Shown: one piece after another, positions 25,586-37,518 of the stretch
How positions within the stretch are numbered: the stretch's first letter is position 1
How the letters are laid out: every line of letters begins with the position of its first letter
Assembly (NCBI GenBank): GCA_003868215.1
Contig: QWDQ01000060.1
Span: 91,054 to 155,053, forward strand
Reading direction: 5' to 3'
Source: Pseudophaeomoniella oleicola
Lineage: Eukaryota; Ascomycota; Eurotiomycetes; Phaeomoniellales; Phaeomoniellaceae
Length of the DNA: 64,000 bases
Notes under the pieces: generated by a model
Database searches by the model: none
The model's input: the letters and a program-made list of their open reading frames with translations, nothing else
What the model was told of the DNA's origin: nothing
Program-made: the position numbers and the translations under genes

Positions 25586-28179
25586 ATGGCAGATCTAGTT
25601 CGAATATCCTCAAATCGAGGTCCAATATATTACACTGCGCGACATCACACGACCCAAGCTGACCCGTCATCCGGCTCCCATCGTAACCGAACACGACCGA
25701 GTTCCTTGTGCGTAACTCCCGTTGGCGCCGATTCAGACGTCGCACCTTGGATACCTGACCACCCAGAGAAGCCGCCGGCGCTAATCAGAAAGCTGGCGCG
25801 GTCCAGAGAAAACGCGAAACGACTGCTTCGGCTGAGTTTTGCTCCGAATACAACCGGAGTAGTAGTCGTACCAGAACCTATAAGACCCCAGTCGCTTCCA
25901 GGCGTCCTTTCAGGTACGAGCGAGTCGGGCGAGGAGGGGATGATTTCTGACGTTGGGAGAGAGACACCCAGGCGGGACTCTCCAGCTTTACATGATGGAT
26001 CAAGACCTACTGTCGGAGGACCAGTCAGTGGCATCTTACACCGACCGCATTTGGTGGAGGATGTTCGCCGGGCATCGATCTCAAGTGAAACTACGATGCC
26101 TTTTCCTAGCTTCGCGAACGAAAAGCCAGTCGCTAGCGGGAGCGGTGTCAGCGTATCAATAGCCTTGGCCGAACCTGTACTGTTTCTCCAGGGTTTTGAC
26201 ACCAACGACTCTCAAACAAGAAGTACAACAATGTTGCGGGGCAGCTTGCATCTCAAAGTCACCAAGCAAGCCAAATTGAAGTCAATATCTTTGACATTCA
26301 GAGGCAAGTCTGAAACGGAGTGGCCAGAAGGTATGTTTTCTCGGTGCACTCGGTCTGGCCTGGGCAAATACTGAACTTGACGCAGGCATTCCTCCCAGGA
26401 GAACAGAATTCAAGGACGCCGAGACTATTATGAACCACACTTGGCCATTCTTCAACGCTCAATTCCCGCTCGCCGAGCACAGCTACATGGCAGACCACGT
26501 CCAGCTTGCTAAAGCTCCTGGAGTGACTACAAAAGAGATAGGCGTCACTGGATCCAGTTTTGACCTTTTTCAACAACGAGCGCAATCTCCGGCATCCAGA
26601 AACATGACCTCCAGAGATGCTAAGAGACTGTCTCTTCAACTGAACCAATCTCGGAGTTTCGGAAAGGGTGAGACACCTCACGGTGGACCGACAATCGCCC
26701 AGAAAGGGTTCAAGGTGTTTCACCCAGGAGACTACATCTACAATTTTGAGTTGCCCATTGACTCTAGGCTTCCCGAGACGATTGATGTCGATTTGGGCAG
26801 CGTAAAATACGAATTGGAGGCGATCGTTGAAAGATCTGGCGCATTTCGTGCAAATCTCGTGGGTCACAAGGAAGTCACTTTCATTCGAGCACCGGCAGAG
26901 GGCTCCTTAGAACAAGTTGAACCGATTGCTATATCTCGAAATTGGGAGGATCAACTGCATTACGACATTGTCATATCTGGAAAATCTTTTCCCTTGGGAG
27001 CACAAGTTCCAATCGCATTCAAGCTAACGCCGCTGGCCAAGGTACAATGTCACCGTATCAAGGTCTTTGTGACGGAGAATATCCAATATTTCACCAACAA
27101 CAAGCGGGTGCACCGATTGGAGCCCACCCGAAAAGTGCTCCTCTTCGAGAAGAGGGCCGACGGTCACAGCACGAGTACCTACGCTGGAAGTTCGATGAGG
27201 ATCCTATCTGGCGGTGGTGTAACATACGACGATCGAATGAGAGCCGCCGAAGGTGAAGAAGATGTTCGACGGGACGAGACAAACCTTCTGGGCGACCTGG
27301 AGAATTCCAGTGGTAGTATTGGTCCAACCGAAATGGAGTTCAACGTACAATTACCCAGCTGTCATGTTATGAGGGAAAAGTTGAAGAGTGAAAGGATCAC
27401 GTTCGATACGACGTCACAAACTATTCAGGTCAACCATTGGATCAAGGTTAGTTGATATGCTTTAGCTATGTTTTTTCATTCTAACCCGCGCATAGATTGT
27501 TATGCGCTTATCGAAGCCAGATGAGAACGATTCGAACAAACGACGTCACTTTGAAATCTCAATCGATTCCCCTTTTCACATACTCTCCTGCCGAGCTACC
27601 CAGGCCAACATTGCCCTCCCCGCCTACGATTCTGGCGGTGTCACCCCTCTGCCTCTGGACGAATATGACTGTGGCTGCCCTGGAGCGACCCTGCGCCGTA
27701 GAAATACACCTCCTCAGCATGGCAACCTCCCGGGACTTGCCGGAATGTCTACACATAACGCCTCGACATCGAGTGTGAACACAACGACGGATCAGAGCCA
27801 GATGAACCGAAGCTGGACGAATTCGACTGGCGGCCTGGCGCGGCCAACACCCGCTCATATTCCTGACGATCCAAACAGCGGAGTAGCACGGCCTATGCAT
27901 TTACTGCGGACTCCCTCTTTCAACCCGCCAGCCTTTGAAGATGTTGAACCTCCGCCACCGATGATTACTCCACCGCCTGACTATGGGGAAATCGTTCACG
28001 GAGATCCACGCAACGCTCTTGCTGATTATTTCGCACGTCTAGCTGATGAAGTTGGGGATGACGAGGATATTTCGTTAGGACGGGGTCGTGTCGACATTCC
28101 ACTAACCCCGGGTGGTCGTATCAATAGGAGTATGGATGCAAGGAGAGATTGGTTGCCTATCGGACATCCGGCGCGATGA
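25586..28179 (+). CDS. Arrestin-related trafficking adaptor (ART/alpha-arrestin family)
   Basis: Three exons (25586-26330, 26386-27446, 27496-28179) give 829 residues; the introns are 55 and 49 bp and keep frame. After a disordered N-terminal 190 residues comes the arrestin N fold, with the strand EPVLFLQGFD and the segment LRGSLHLKVTKQAKLKSISLTFRGK. The arrestin C fold follows, with FKLTPLAKVQCHRIKVFV. The C-terminal tail is disordered and proline-rich, with RTPSFNPPAFED and a PPPDY motif near residue 761, a PxY-type site for WW domains of Rsp5/HulA ubiquitin ligases. Such adaptors bring the ligase to plasma-membrane transporters for endocytosis. It belongs near Rod1/Rog3/CreD-like proteins, but I cannot pick the orthologue. 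The start is the first ATG of the frame and an earlier exon is not excluded. Confidence 0.88.
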
Positions 28180-28941
28180 TTTTGGATTCATTTCAAGGGG
28201 GCGAGGGTTGTTTTTGATCACTCTCCCGTGAGGACCGTTTCTGTGGCATTTGAAAGGAGTTTATGTGAACTCGCAAAAGCTTTTTGGTGCTTAGGCTGGA
28301 CGGGTAGAAGACATTATGTCTACGTTCGTGATGACTTTCCTTTGTTATTTCAGGAAGAGACACTAGATCGAGAAGGGAGCGGAGCATTTTGAGCGTTTCA
28401 TTAGGCCATACATTAGTTCTACGACTGTAAGTTATGGCTATCATCAACCACTGCTTTGCAACATGCAACACATCGCATGTACTTTCCTAGTTTGGATGCC
28501 TCTTATCTGGCGGATGCTTAGGGTTAGCGCTGTAGATCGTTGGTGTAGTGTACATCCCGAGTACTAAGTTACCATCATACAAGAACATAAGATACTCAAT
28601 TGAGCGGCACCAGTGTTTACATGCTTCTTGCTTATTACTGTGACCAATCTGCATAACTCTGCTCTCCTTTCTGTATCTGCGAGCTAACCGGATACTTGAT
28701 GCTACGGATGCCCTGCACGGTATCTCTCTTCTGCTGCATTATTGTCGTTGAAAGTGACGAGAGACTTCAACCCTGACAGCACGTCTTTGTCTCGAGCACA
28801 CACCCGCGAACTCGTCTCCAGAAAGCCTACCTCGTAAGGTTAAGGCTGCGTGAGCCCCTGCAGGTCTTGAGCCAACCAGCCGTAGCCTGAGCGTCGAACC
28901 TGGTAGTACTACACTATATTTGTAGCATATGGGCTTCCGGG

Positions 28942-29738
28942 ATGCCTGTCATTATCTCTCCTATCAAGCGTGAGGACATACCTGGGGTAGTGGAATGCAT
29001 TCAGCAGGCTTTTGAGGGAGATCCATACAACGAATGGGTATTCGACAAGACAAAGGTCAGTAGGATATGACGTTTACCTCTGCATGCATTCTCATGACTC
29101 CGTAGTTCAACAAAGCACGCAATAGTTCCTCGCTGACCCTCCGTTGCGAATGGGGAATCGCCAATGCATATTTTGTGGTCGCTAAGGATACCGATTCGGC
29201 CAACCCGGACCGTGTAGTCGGCGTTGCGATGTGGCTTCCACCCTCGCCTGTTTCTGAGCCGCAGACATGGGCAGCGTGGTATCAAGATTGGCTCCTATGG
29301 TTCCGTCAGGGTATCCAGAACATTCAATTTAGGGGCCGTGGTGGCCTCATCACAAAACGGTACTGGATCTGGAAAGAAGAGCAGGCGAAGATCCAGCAGA
29401 AGCTATGGACCGATCCCCGTGGCTATTGGTTCTGCAACATCATTACGGTTTTACCAGAAGCGCAAGGGAAGGGGATCGGGAAGCTGCTGTTCGAGGACGT
29501 CACGAAGAAAGCAGACGTGGAAGGGACCAAGTGTTACCTCGAGAGCAGCCGGGATGAGCCAAATGTTAAGATTTACGAGGCGCTGGGTTTTGAGCTCAAA
29601 GGAAAGATGAGAGTTGAAGAGGGTGGTAATGCTTGTGATGTGAGTATATTTGCCAAATACTTGCCTCAGCTCAACACAATGTGGCTAACAATTGCACTCT
29701 TTAGCTCTACTGCATGGTGCGCGAACCCAGGAGACCGT
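28942..29738 (+). CDS. GNAT-family N-acetyltransferase
   Basis: Three exons (28942-29055, 29106-29639, 29703-29738) give 227 residues, with introns of 50 and 63 bp. The N-terminus (MPVIISPIKREDIPGVVECI) is the usual first strand and helix of a GNAT fold. The acetyl-CoA pyrophosphate-binding motif is clear: VLPEAQGKGIGKLLFEDV, with QGKGIG at residues 158-163. After it come LESSRDEPNVKIYEALGFE and a short last exon ending in YCMVREPRRP. This layout is common in small fungal acetyltransferases acting on low-molecular-weight amines, but the substrate cannot be read from sequence. It is probably cytosolic, since no signal peptide or membrane segment is visible. It lies downstream of the arrestin gene on the same strand with about 760 bp between them. 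Confidence 0.88.
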
Positions 29739-30803
29739 GAGACATGACACTAGGACAGTTGACACAGCCTTGTCAGACATAGTACGCAGTGGAAGTGGTA
29801 GATTCCTTGGGGGGAAACCACAAGGGATGTAAATACTTAGTAGAGAGATGAGAGGTAACATGTGCCTTGTGGGTTGAGATATTCGGATGATGCTGCCATG
29901 GGGATTTGAATACACACTAGATTCAGAATTACCATATATGTTAACCTTACACATATCACGGTGATTGTTGTTGAGTGGCCTGACTACCGCGACAGACGTT
30001 CATTGTGATAATGATTAATTAGTAAAGTTGATCGACTTACTCCTGATCTCCTGTTCTCCTGTTGTGGCTGCAAATGGGTCTCAGAATCGTCATGTTTGAT
30101 ACTACGGAGTACTACGTATTCCTCCCCACTACGCAGTTTCACCTGTTCCTCTTTTACAACATTCACCGTTTCAGTTCTTTTTAATCTTCGCTTCGCCATG
30201 ATGTCTCTCTGATTCTGGATCATGGTCTTATCACTCGACTTGTCCTCATTGAGATCAGCCCGGAATGCGTTGACTTGTTGCATTCATCCACTGCAACAAT
30301 GCCTAGCCGAGATCGACTGCTCTCCCTGTCTCTGCCCGTCGCTGCGTCGTAACAAATCGTGTGTCGGCACGATGCCCTGTATTGCCCTTGCTGTTCTTAG
30401 CAGACAGCCTGTACTATCGAATTGATGCTCACAATCGTTTTGAAGCTCTGGCCAAGTCCTATTCGGGTTTCAGCAACCATTGGCACTTCCATAGTAGCCC
30501 CTCATACTCTTCTTAGCTCTGGTCAATCACACATTGTGTTTGAGCAAAGGTGGACCCCTACTTACATCTATCCTGTGCTCTCGTTCTACATCCTTTCTCT
30601 CCTCCTTCTCAATGGCCATAGGCACGCGTTCAGGGTTTCCTAATTTTCTTTCTTCTTGAGCTGCTCTTTTCAGGCCACTGGTGGCTCGCTCGTGTATTCC
30701 TTTAATCTTTAATGTCTTCAGTATTTCAGTCGGCCTCAAGCCTCTGGGTGAACCTCTCTTTGTCGCTCCGGAAGCCAAAGCAGGAGGTGGAGGCCGAGGC
30801 AGG

Positions 30804-32978
30804 ATGGGATCAAGTGCAGCTGCGAGATCTGAAAGCCGGACTTCAGACACGCAGTGCGGCGCCGTCGAGTCCTGTACATCATTAAGTCGCCGTGCGCAGC
30901 GCCTGCCAATTCCAGATCGATTGGACACACCGTACAACCCACCGAAGTGGCTTACGTGGTTGCAGCGGAAAAAGTACGCCACACCTATAACAGAAGAGGC
31001 CCAGAAACTATCCCAGCGACGCTATCATCGGCAAAAACGCGCCAAATCCAAGAGGGAAGAAGCACTGGATAATAGCACGATAGAGCGCAAGTCTGTCTGG
31101 TCTAGAGCACATGTTCTATCGAACGACGATGACCCTTCAGAATCAGACTCCGACGACGACGACACGGACTACGGCGAAGTCAATGCAACGGACGGTCTTC
31201 CTTCGTCCTCGAACTACATGACGGTGTCCATTTCAGAAAGCCGCGGACCCGCTGTTCAACCCACATCTGCGCCGAGCACGATGTCTACTACTTTTACTTC
31301 CCATCCGACGGGCAGCATGAGTATAACTATATCAACAGCTGCAGCCACGTCGTCAACTGGTCACTTGGCTCCAGCGGATACCATTCCAGTTGAGTCGTCT
31401 CATATATCCCATCACAATAATCACCACCGGAAAGCAATTGAAGCGGGGGTCATCACATCGATATTAGGTATGTTAATCTGTTGGCATAATCCTTAAACGC
31501 GCTGGCTAACCACAATAGTTGGTATTGTCATGGTTGTTCTTGGTCTCATGTATCTACACCGCCGAAGGCGTAAATTTGGGAACTTCTTCAGGCACAGTGT
31601 ATCTAAGGAACCATCGGAATGGTCTGATGAGCCAAAAGTGAACATCATCTCACACCCAATGATAACGACTGATGGTCCATCCAAAAATGGACTCATGGTG
31701 GGTGTCAATCGAGTCCACTCGGCGAAGAAGGTAGATGCAGAACACGCCGATGCCTCTATCCAAGATGAAGAGATCCTAGCGCCAAAGCCGAAACGAAGGA
31801 CAATCTCGAGGATCAGAACAATGCTAGCGGCTCCGTTGGCATCCAACCCGATCACCCGGTCGATCATCAGCTACGCCGTAGATAAGCGGGCGACATGGCT
31901 GTCAACGGGCTCGAGTAATTCTGATGGCGTCGTTAAGGAGAAGGATATAGAATCACACCAGATCGAGACAGCTAGTCAGCGAAGCAGTGCGACCCAGCAG
32001 CTCTATCTAGAAGGTAAATGTGGTGGTGCCAACCAAAGGCAGACTGCAATCAGCGAGGCGAGATCCGTGCGTACAGCATCATCGGGGACACTGGCTCCTG
32101 GGCAGATTCAATTACGGCAAGGGCGATCCTCATCCGCAATTGAATCTTCGACAGTATCCGTGTCACTACAGAAAGTTGTGCGGCGTCCTCCCCGAATACA
32201 TGACAAGTCGTTCTTTTCCTGGTCTAGCAGCTCTAGGAGCGGCACGTCTTACCCACAAACCCCTCGAACACCTACCAGCCGGATTGGTGGTTGGGCCAAT
32301 GGAACATATAACAGTCCTCCTCGACGCCAAAGAGATACCATGGCCACTAATACTTCTGAGCCGCCTCGACATCGAAGTGTGAGAAGTTGGGTATACTTTC
32401 AACAGTTGCAAAGAGACAGAAAAGGTGAGCGTGATGAAACAAATATCGAAGATTCGCAGCCTGTGGTTGCAGTTCAAGCGCCGACTGTCACGTCAGCGGA
32501 CTCCGACAAATCTACGAATCCTGTCGACCAACAACAGCAACAGCAGCAGTCGCAATCGTCTGATCCCATTGCCGCCTCTAAATCGGAGCCATTGAGGACC
32601 TCCCGAACAAACATCCCAAGCACAATCACCAACCTCCTCCACCAAGAAGACTTCAGCACCCTCCGTTTCACAGCCACCCCATCCCCATCTCCATCTCCCC
32701 CACCTACCTTTCCACCCACCGCGGCCGCCCACATCTCCACCTCTTCCTTATCCTCATTCACACCCATCTCCACCCCTCTCGACGACGGCGACAACGACGA
32801 AGACCCCTTCTTCTCCTCACCTAAAAAGAAAAAACCGACCCCCCAACACCACAAACACCAAATCTCCGAATCAGCCCGCACGAACCGAACGACTCTATCG
32901 GTCTTCCGCGCACATCCCGGTAGTCGCTGGGATGTCTGGAGCGACCTCAAGGGAGGCGCGGGGTGGAAGTTGCTATGA
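30804..32978 (+). CDS. Predicted single-pass membrane protein, function unknown
   Basis: Two exons (30804-31467, 31519-32978; intron 51 bp) give 707 residues from the first in-frame ATG. The frame stays open upstream to 30681, and good intron-end signals occur near 30673 and 30729, so a further 5' exon is likely. The product has a basic stretch (RRYHRQKRAKSKREE), an acidic cluster (DSDDDDTDYGE) and a Ser/Thr-rich segment. One transmembrane helix sits at about residues 211-238, directly followed by an Arg-rich stop-transfer (LHRRRRK). A long Ser/Pro-rich cytoplasmic-type tail contains a polyglutamine run. This resembles fungal Ser/Thr-rich single-span surface proteins in layout, but no signal peptide is present in this model. 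I do not recognise the family. Confidence 0.7.
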
Positions 32979-33278
32979 GTAGGGATTTGGGAGAGGCTAG
33001 GGGCATGTATCATGTATGAATAGCAATATGGAGGATACAATTCAGAAATAAATATGAGGTATTGCAGAAGCAGGCTCTAAAATCAACTTCATTCATTCGT
33101 TATGGTTTAGCTTCATCTCTCTCGCTCTCTGCATTTGGGCATGCGGGTATGTTCGTCTCATTCTTTTCCCACCTGATAGTCCCAAAGAGTTCATGTATAT
33201 GTATTTCCGGGATAGGCATCCTTCGCCAAAACAACTTCGGCCTTGTGTATAACCAGTCCAACACGATCACATCCGACG

Positions 33279-35420
33279 TCAATCAAGCACAGCCTTTTTA
33301 TCAGCCCAACTCGGCTGTACGCTCTTGCAGACACCCTCGTAATCCCGAAACAGACTACTGTCCATCTCCACGCCGGGTGTCGTCCAGAACATGGCCCAAT
33401 TTGTGTCGGGTATCTTCCACGTGCCGCGCGCTCGTTCAAAGTACCATTTGTTGACCGGGTTGTCTCTTCTGCTGCGCCAGCAGACTCCGTCGGGGAAACA
33501 ACCGCGGACCATGGCGTTGAAGACGATGTCGGCGACACCACCGGCTCCTTGGCTGCGTTTCAGAACGGCGAATTTGTCGAGGTATGGTACCAGGCGGTCG
33601 GTGTCAGTGTCGGAGGCCCCAGGTGGTGTTTCCCACGTCAATAAAGCTCCGCCTTCGTAGTTGCCGGCAATAATGAGTCCAGCAATGCGGTCATTAACGC
33701 GGTTGAGATAGTCAGAGACGTCGAGCTTTCGGTTAAACGAGTCTTCGATTAAATGGACAAGACGGCCTAGATCAATTCGGGGGTCGTTCAGATTGACTCG
33801 AGGTTGGCTTGGTGTCCATCGATCAATCCTGGGGTCGGGAAGGATGGTCAACGGCATGCCTTTCTTGACAAATGTCGATGACACGGGGCTTGCAGATCCG
33901 GTGGCGAGCCCTAAGCGACTCAAGGGAAGGGAAGAGGATTGAGCAGGTTTATCGGTAAGAACATTATGGATCAGGGGATTTTTCTGACGGCGAGTACCGA
34001 CATTGGATACAGCTTCAACCTGACGGGAAATACGGGATGAACGCGACGCCTCATCCGGAGTGGTTATGATGGCAGAGGATGAGGGTGGTAGGAGCGACAG
34101 GATAGAACGGAGTAATTTGAGATTTTGCAAGTGGACAGCAGTTGGACCTCTAGGAGGTTTGCTGTATGCGGGAAGTGAACCAAGTGAGTTGTTTTCGACT
34201 GCTGTGCTGGAAGCACTGGGATCTGAATATGGTACACCCTTGGCATCATACTGGCAAAGTTCGTTCACAGTGTCGTCGTATTCCTGGTGCATATTGATGA
34301 ACACGTGAGCTCTTCCCTGACTTCCCGGAGACGTGATTGCTCCACATGGATCTAGGATGATAACCCGATCTACGGATATTTGCTTTTGCAAGGCCTTATA
34401 TCTTGCCGCTAGCTCTTCTGCCTCCAGCCCAGGTGGCTGCTTGAGCATTAGTCCGGCAAGCTCTTTCGTCAAAGCCAACAGAGCCTCATCAGCAGGAACA
34501 ATCACGGCTTGCTGCGTTGATTCACTATATGCAATGGGTAGTACCACGGGGATTCGACCTTCTCGCAGCGGCCGAAGCATCTGTTTCCGCGAAAAGACGT
34601 TGCATACGTTGTCCACAGAGAGTGATAGGAGACTATCGAGTCTTCTCGCTCGCGCTCCTCTGTACTTCTCGATTGCATCGACAAGTCGATTGGCTTGCTG
34701 TGCTGCAGTGAGCCTGATATCGGCGTATGAGTCTCGTGGACCAGGACGAGGATCTACCACGACACAGGGAATCATGCTTAAGCGAGCCAATTGACTCAAC
34801 GTCTGTGCAACTCCCTCCATAGTTGTATCGTCCACCTCTTGCGGCACAGCTACTTTGACTAGGGCTACGTGCACCGTCTCCCCGCATTCGATATCGGGGT
34901 CCACATCATTGTACTGTGTAAAGACTGGTCGGTCTTCGACGGCTCTACCGTGGCCAAAGAAACCGCCTAGATTCACTCCATGCGAAGGACGCTTGATATG
35001 TGGTTTGGAGTGTGTCTGTGAAACGGAAGGTGGTAACTTTTCCGGAGACCTGAGTCTTGATAGATACGCCTTTGCATCTCGCCTGGTCGCTGCTGAGTTC
35101 AAGAGATCGAAGAAGAATTCCTACGGTTGTGAGAAGCTGAGAGGATAAAGCGAGTGAGGACTAACCTTGTCGAAGAGCCTTTCCTTCGCTCTCGTCGCCA
35201 AACGATCAATATTCATGTCTCTCTGTGTACTTTTGGACTTGTGCTTGCTTTCATGCCCCCAAAGTGATAGCGGTGAAGTAGACGAGAGGTGCCGAGTGCC
35301 GGCTCCATTCACCGGTATCCTACGGGGTCTGACAGACCTGCTTATAAGGGTAGGTCCCCAGGTTGTGCGACTGGAGTTGCAGATCTGATCTATACGGCAG
35401 ACCAGTGTGCTCTTGCTCAT
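33279..35420 (-). CDS. ARG2: Mitochondrial N-acetylglutamate synthase
   Basis: Two exons, 35420-35166 and 35120-33279, with a 45-bp intron (GTTAGT donor, CGTAG acceptor), give 698 residues. Splicing restores the family segment KERLFDKEFFFDLLNSAATR. The first 60 residues are basic and Ser/Arg-rich with RHLSSTSP, fitting a mitochondrial presequence. An amino-acid-kinase-like domain follows, then a C-terminal NAT domain (FAVLKRSQGAGGVADIVFNA, then WYFERARGTWKIPDTNWAMF), as in fungal Arg2. The enzyme acetylates glutamate with acetyl-CoA, the first step of ornithine and arginine synthesis, and is normally arginine-inhibited. It diverges from ARV1 across about 390 bp, which holds a Gcn4/CpcA-like site. 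Identification is firm. Confidence 0.95.
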
Positions 35421-35603
35421 GTTTCCTCCCGAAAGAAGAGGGAGGAGGGATATGATGGCCAAGAATGCATTGGAGGTGGGCTGCTCGATCTACGAATGCT
35501 CGCACATGGAGCGCAGCACCGTCTTCTGCAGGAGAAGCACCGTATGGATGTGGAAGATCTCCTCTTCCTACCGCTTCGACAGGTTTTGGCGGGAGCGATT
35601 GAA

Positions 35604-35609
35604 TGACTC
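35604..35609. promoter_or_regulatory. Possible CpcA/Gcn4 site upstream of ARG2
   Basis: TGACTC, followed by C rather than A, lies about 185 bp upstream of the ARG2 start codon in the intergenic space shared with ARV1. Gcn4/CpcA binds TGACTCA-type sites upstream of arginine genes under cross-pathway control. A six-base match occurs often by chance, so position is the main support. Confidence 0.35.
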
Positions 35610-35810
35610 CTCGTTGTAATTAGTTAAAGACCCAATTGAGCGTTATTCGGAGAAGAATTGGAGTACAAGCAACGTTATGATGCAACAAAGGATTGTCCTG
35701 GTGTTTATTTATTCCACATGTTGTCTTTGATCCCAACTTTACTACTTCAATGCGCTGACCAGATCAAGACGCTACAGCATGTAGAAGCGTGTTGCGCACT
35801 GCTTACAGGG

Positions 35811-36848
35811 ATGCCGATATGCATAACATGCAGCACTCCCGTCCGGAATCTCTATACAACCTACAGTAAGGCAGATGATCAGTCACTGGGTAAAGGAGTT
35901 CGCTTGACCCAATGTCCCAATTGCAAACGATTTGCCGACAAATATGTTGAGCATGACTTTGTCGTGCTTTTCATTGACCTTGTTCTGATCAAACCGCAGG
36001 TGAGTGTAGAAGACCATTGTGGCGCATATCGGCTCATTCATTTCAAGGTCTACAGACACCTACTTTTCAACCGTCTGGGTCGTCCTGATGATACACTTGA
36101 CCCTACCATCGTACGGTTAGGGATACTTCTATTACTCTTTGATGTTTACTTGACTTGGGCTCAGATTGAGCAAGCAAATGTGAGGAATGATGGCACCGGC
36201 CAAACGCCTCTATCTACAGCGCCTATACTACTCCAATACATGTTCTTCTTGACGCTTAATACAGTCGCGACTTTGACACATCATATGACTGTGCGATTGC
36301 TTGTCCGGTTGTTTCTATCGCAGGCGAGTGCGCCATCCACGCCAACAGGTTCATGGAGCCCTGACAAGGAATCAATACAAGCCAGCGGCTCTGAAGTTGG
36401 ACGGAATGCGACGATCTCATCCAGACGGATTGTCGGTCCAGGCAATGCCTCTCCATCTGCTATTTCAACGGCTCTTTTAGTCTCATCGTGCACGAAATTG
36501 TTTCCCATTCTATTAGTGATCTGGCCAACTGATATGGTCGAATCAGAGACAACACTGCCCCCGGCTGAACGGCCATCTTCTACCAAGCCTACTTTCTCCA
36601 GTCGAGCCAGATCATCTATCGGATGGGCTGTTCTAGTCAACAACATCGAAGCCTTGCTTATCTTGCTTGATTGTGGCTACGTTACTGCCACCGGACTGGC
36701 ACTGGCTGGGGCGTTTGCACGCTGGCTGGTAGAAACAACAATACTTGGTATGGTGGGTATGGCCAGCTTAGATGGTGACAGTGGTCCAATTGGTTTTATT
36801 ATGTGGACGCTCGCGGAGCTCGGAAAAAGAACTATACTCGGAGGCTGA
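35811..36848 (+). CDS. ARV1: Arv1, ER sterol/GPI homeostasis membrane protein
   Basis: The ATG at 35811 gives the family start MPICITCSTPVRNLYTTYSK, and the zinc-binding pairs CITC and CPNC define the N-terminal Arv1 homology domain. A 48-bp segment at 36000-36047 begins GTGAGT and ends CAAG. Removing it joins LVLIKPQ to VYRHLLFNRLG, the expected family sequence, and gives 329 residues. The segment is a multiple of three without a stop, so retention would simply insert 16 residues. Several hydrophobic spans follow (LLLLFDVYLTW, ILLQYMFFLTLNTVATL, ALLVSSCTKLFPILLVIW). Arv1 acts in the ER in sterol distribution and GPI precursor handling. The frame also extends upstream of 35811, but the conserved start argues against using it. 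Confidence 0.93.
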   Translation: MPICITCSTPVRNLYTTYSKADDQSLGKGVRLTQCPNCKRFADKYVEHDFVVLFIDLVLIKPQVSVEDHCGAYRLIHFKVYRHLLFNRLGRPDDTLDPTIVRLGILLLLFDVYLTWAQIEQANVRNDGTGQTPLSTAPILLQYMFFLTLNTVATLTHHMTVRLLVRLFLSQASAPSTPTGSWSPDKESIQASGSEVGRNATISSRRIVGPGNASPSAISTALLVSSCTKLFPILLVIWPTDMVESETTLPPAERPSSTKPTFSSRARSSIGWAVLVNNIEALLILLDCGYVTATGLALAGAFARWLVETTILGMVGMASLDGDSGPIGFIMWTLAELGKRTILGG

Positions 36849-36903
36849 ACTGCAACGATGTAATGCTCCTAATGCGCACCACATTCCGTCAACACCTTCG
36901 AGA

Positions 36904-37518
36904 TTATGCTCTGGCTTCTAGTGCCTCCACTACTTCTGCCGTTGGCACCACCGGACCCATTCCATATTTCATACTTGCAAGGGCGGCCTCGTGCAGTTCC
37001 TTGGTTACAGCTCCAGTACCGTCGGATATGATGATGACTTTGATGTCATTGGCATAGGCATCTCTACCGGTCCCTTCCACACAGACGTTGGTTGTCACGC
37101 CTGTTAGAATGATTTGGTCGACCGCAAGAGCCGTCAATTGCTCCAACAAATCCGTCTTGAAAAAGGCGGAGTATCGCGTCTTATCGATGATTATCTCGCC
37201 TTCCTGCGGTGCTAGCTCGTCGATGATCGCATTGTCCCACGTGTGTTCTATCATACCCTTCGCCTCGACAATCTTCGGTGATCGCACACGTAGCAGGCCA
37301 GCATCCGAGTAGTCTGATTTCACTGTTAAGCGTGTGAAGACGATGGGTATCTTGGCTTTCCGCGATGCGGCAAGGAGATGCTTGATGGGTTCGATTGTTG
37401 CCACGGAGCCGGAAATATCATAGCCAATCTTGTTCATGAAGCCGTCCTCATGCACGAATCCATTCTGCATGTCGACAATGACCAACGCCGGTTTCGAAGA
37501 AAGCTCCATGTTGGCCAT
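36904..37518 (-). CDS. Isochorismatase-fold cysteine hydrolase
   Basis: A single exon of 204 residues starting at the first ATG (37518). The cysteine-hydrolase triad is complete: Asp16 in ALVIVDMQNGF, Lys113 in IIDKTRYSAFF, and Cys146 in TGVTTNVCVEGTGRDAY, which also carries the usual oxyanion segment before the cysteine. Length is normal for the family. Members hydrolyse amides such as nicotinamide, ureidoacrylate, biuret or related small molecules, and the substrate cannot be assigned here. Its stop lies only 55 bp from the convergent ARV1 stop, so the 3' untranslated regions very likely overlap. It is divergent from the dehydrogenase gene at 38363. Confidence 0.9.
   Translation of the reverse strand: MANMELSSKPALVIVDMQNGFVHEDGFMNKIGYDISGSVATIEPIKHLLAASRKAKIPIVFTRLTVKSDYSDAGLLRVRSPKIVEAKGMIEHTWDNAIIDELAPQEGEIIIDKTRYSAFFKTDLLEQLTALAVDQIILTGVTTNVCVEGTGRDAYANDIKVIIISDGTGAVTKELHEAALASMKYGMGPVVPTAEVVEALEARA

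Noticed and set aside
29984-30283. 99-codon minus-strand ATG frame with a basic, polar product
   Set aside because: No homology cue. It overlaps the likely leader of the membrane-protein gene on the other strand.
35658-35810. N-terminal extension of the ARV1 frame
   Set aside because: The conserved family start MPICITC lies at 35811, and the upstream residues are not family-like.
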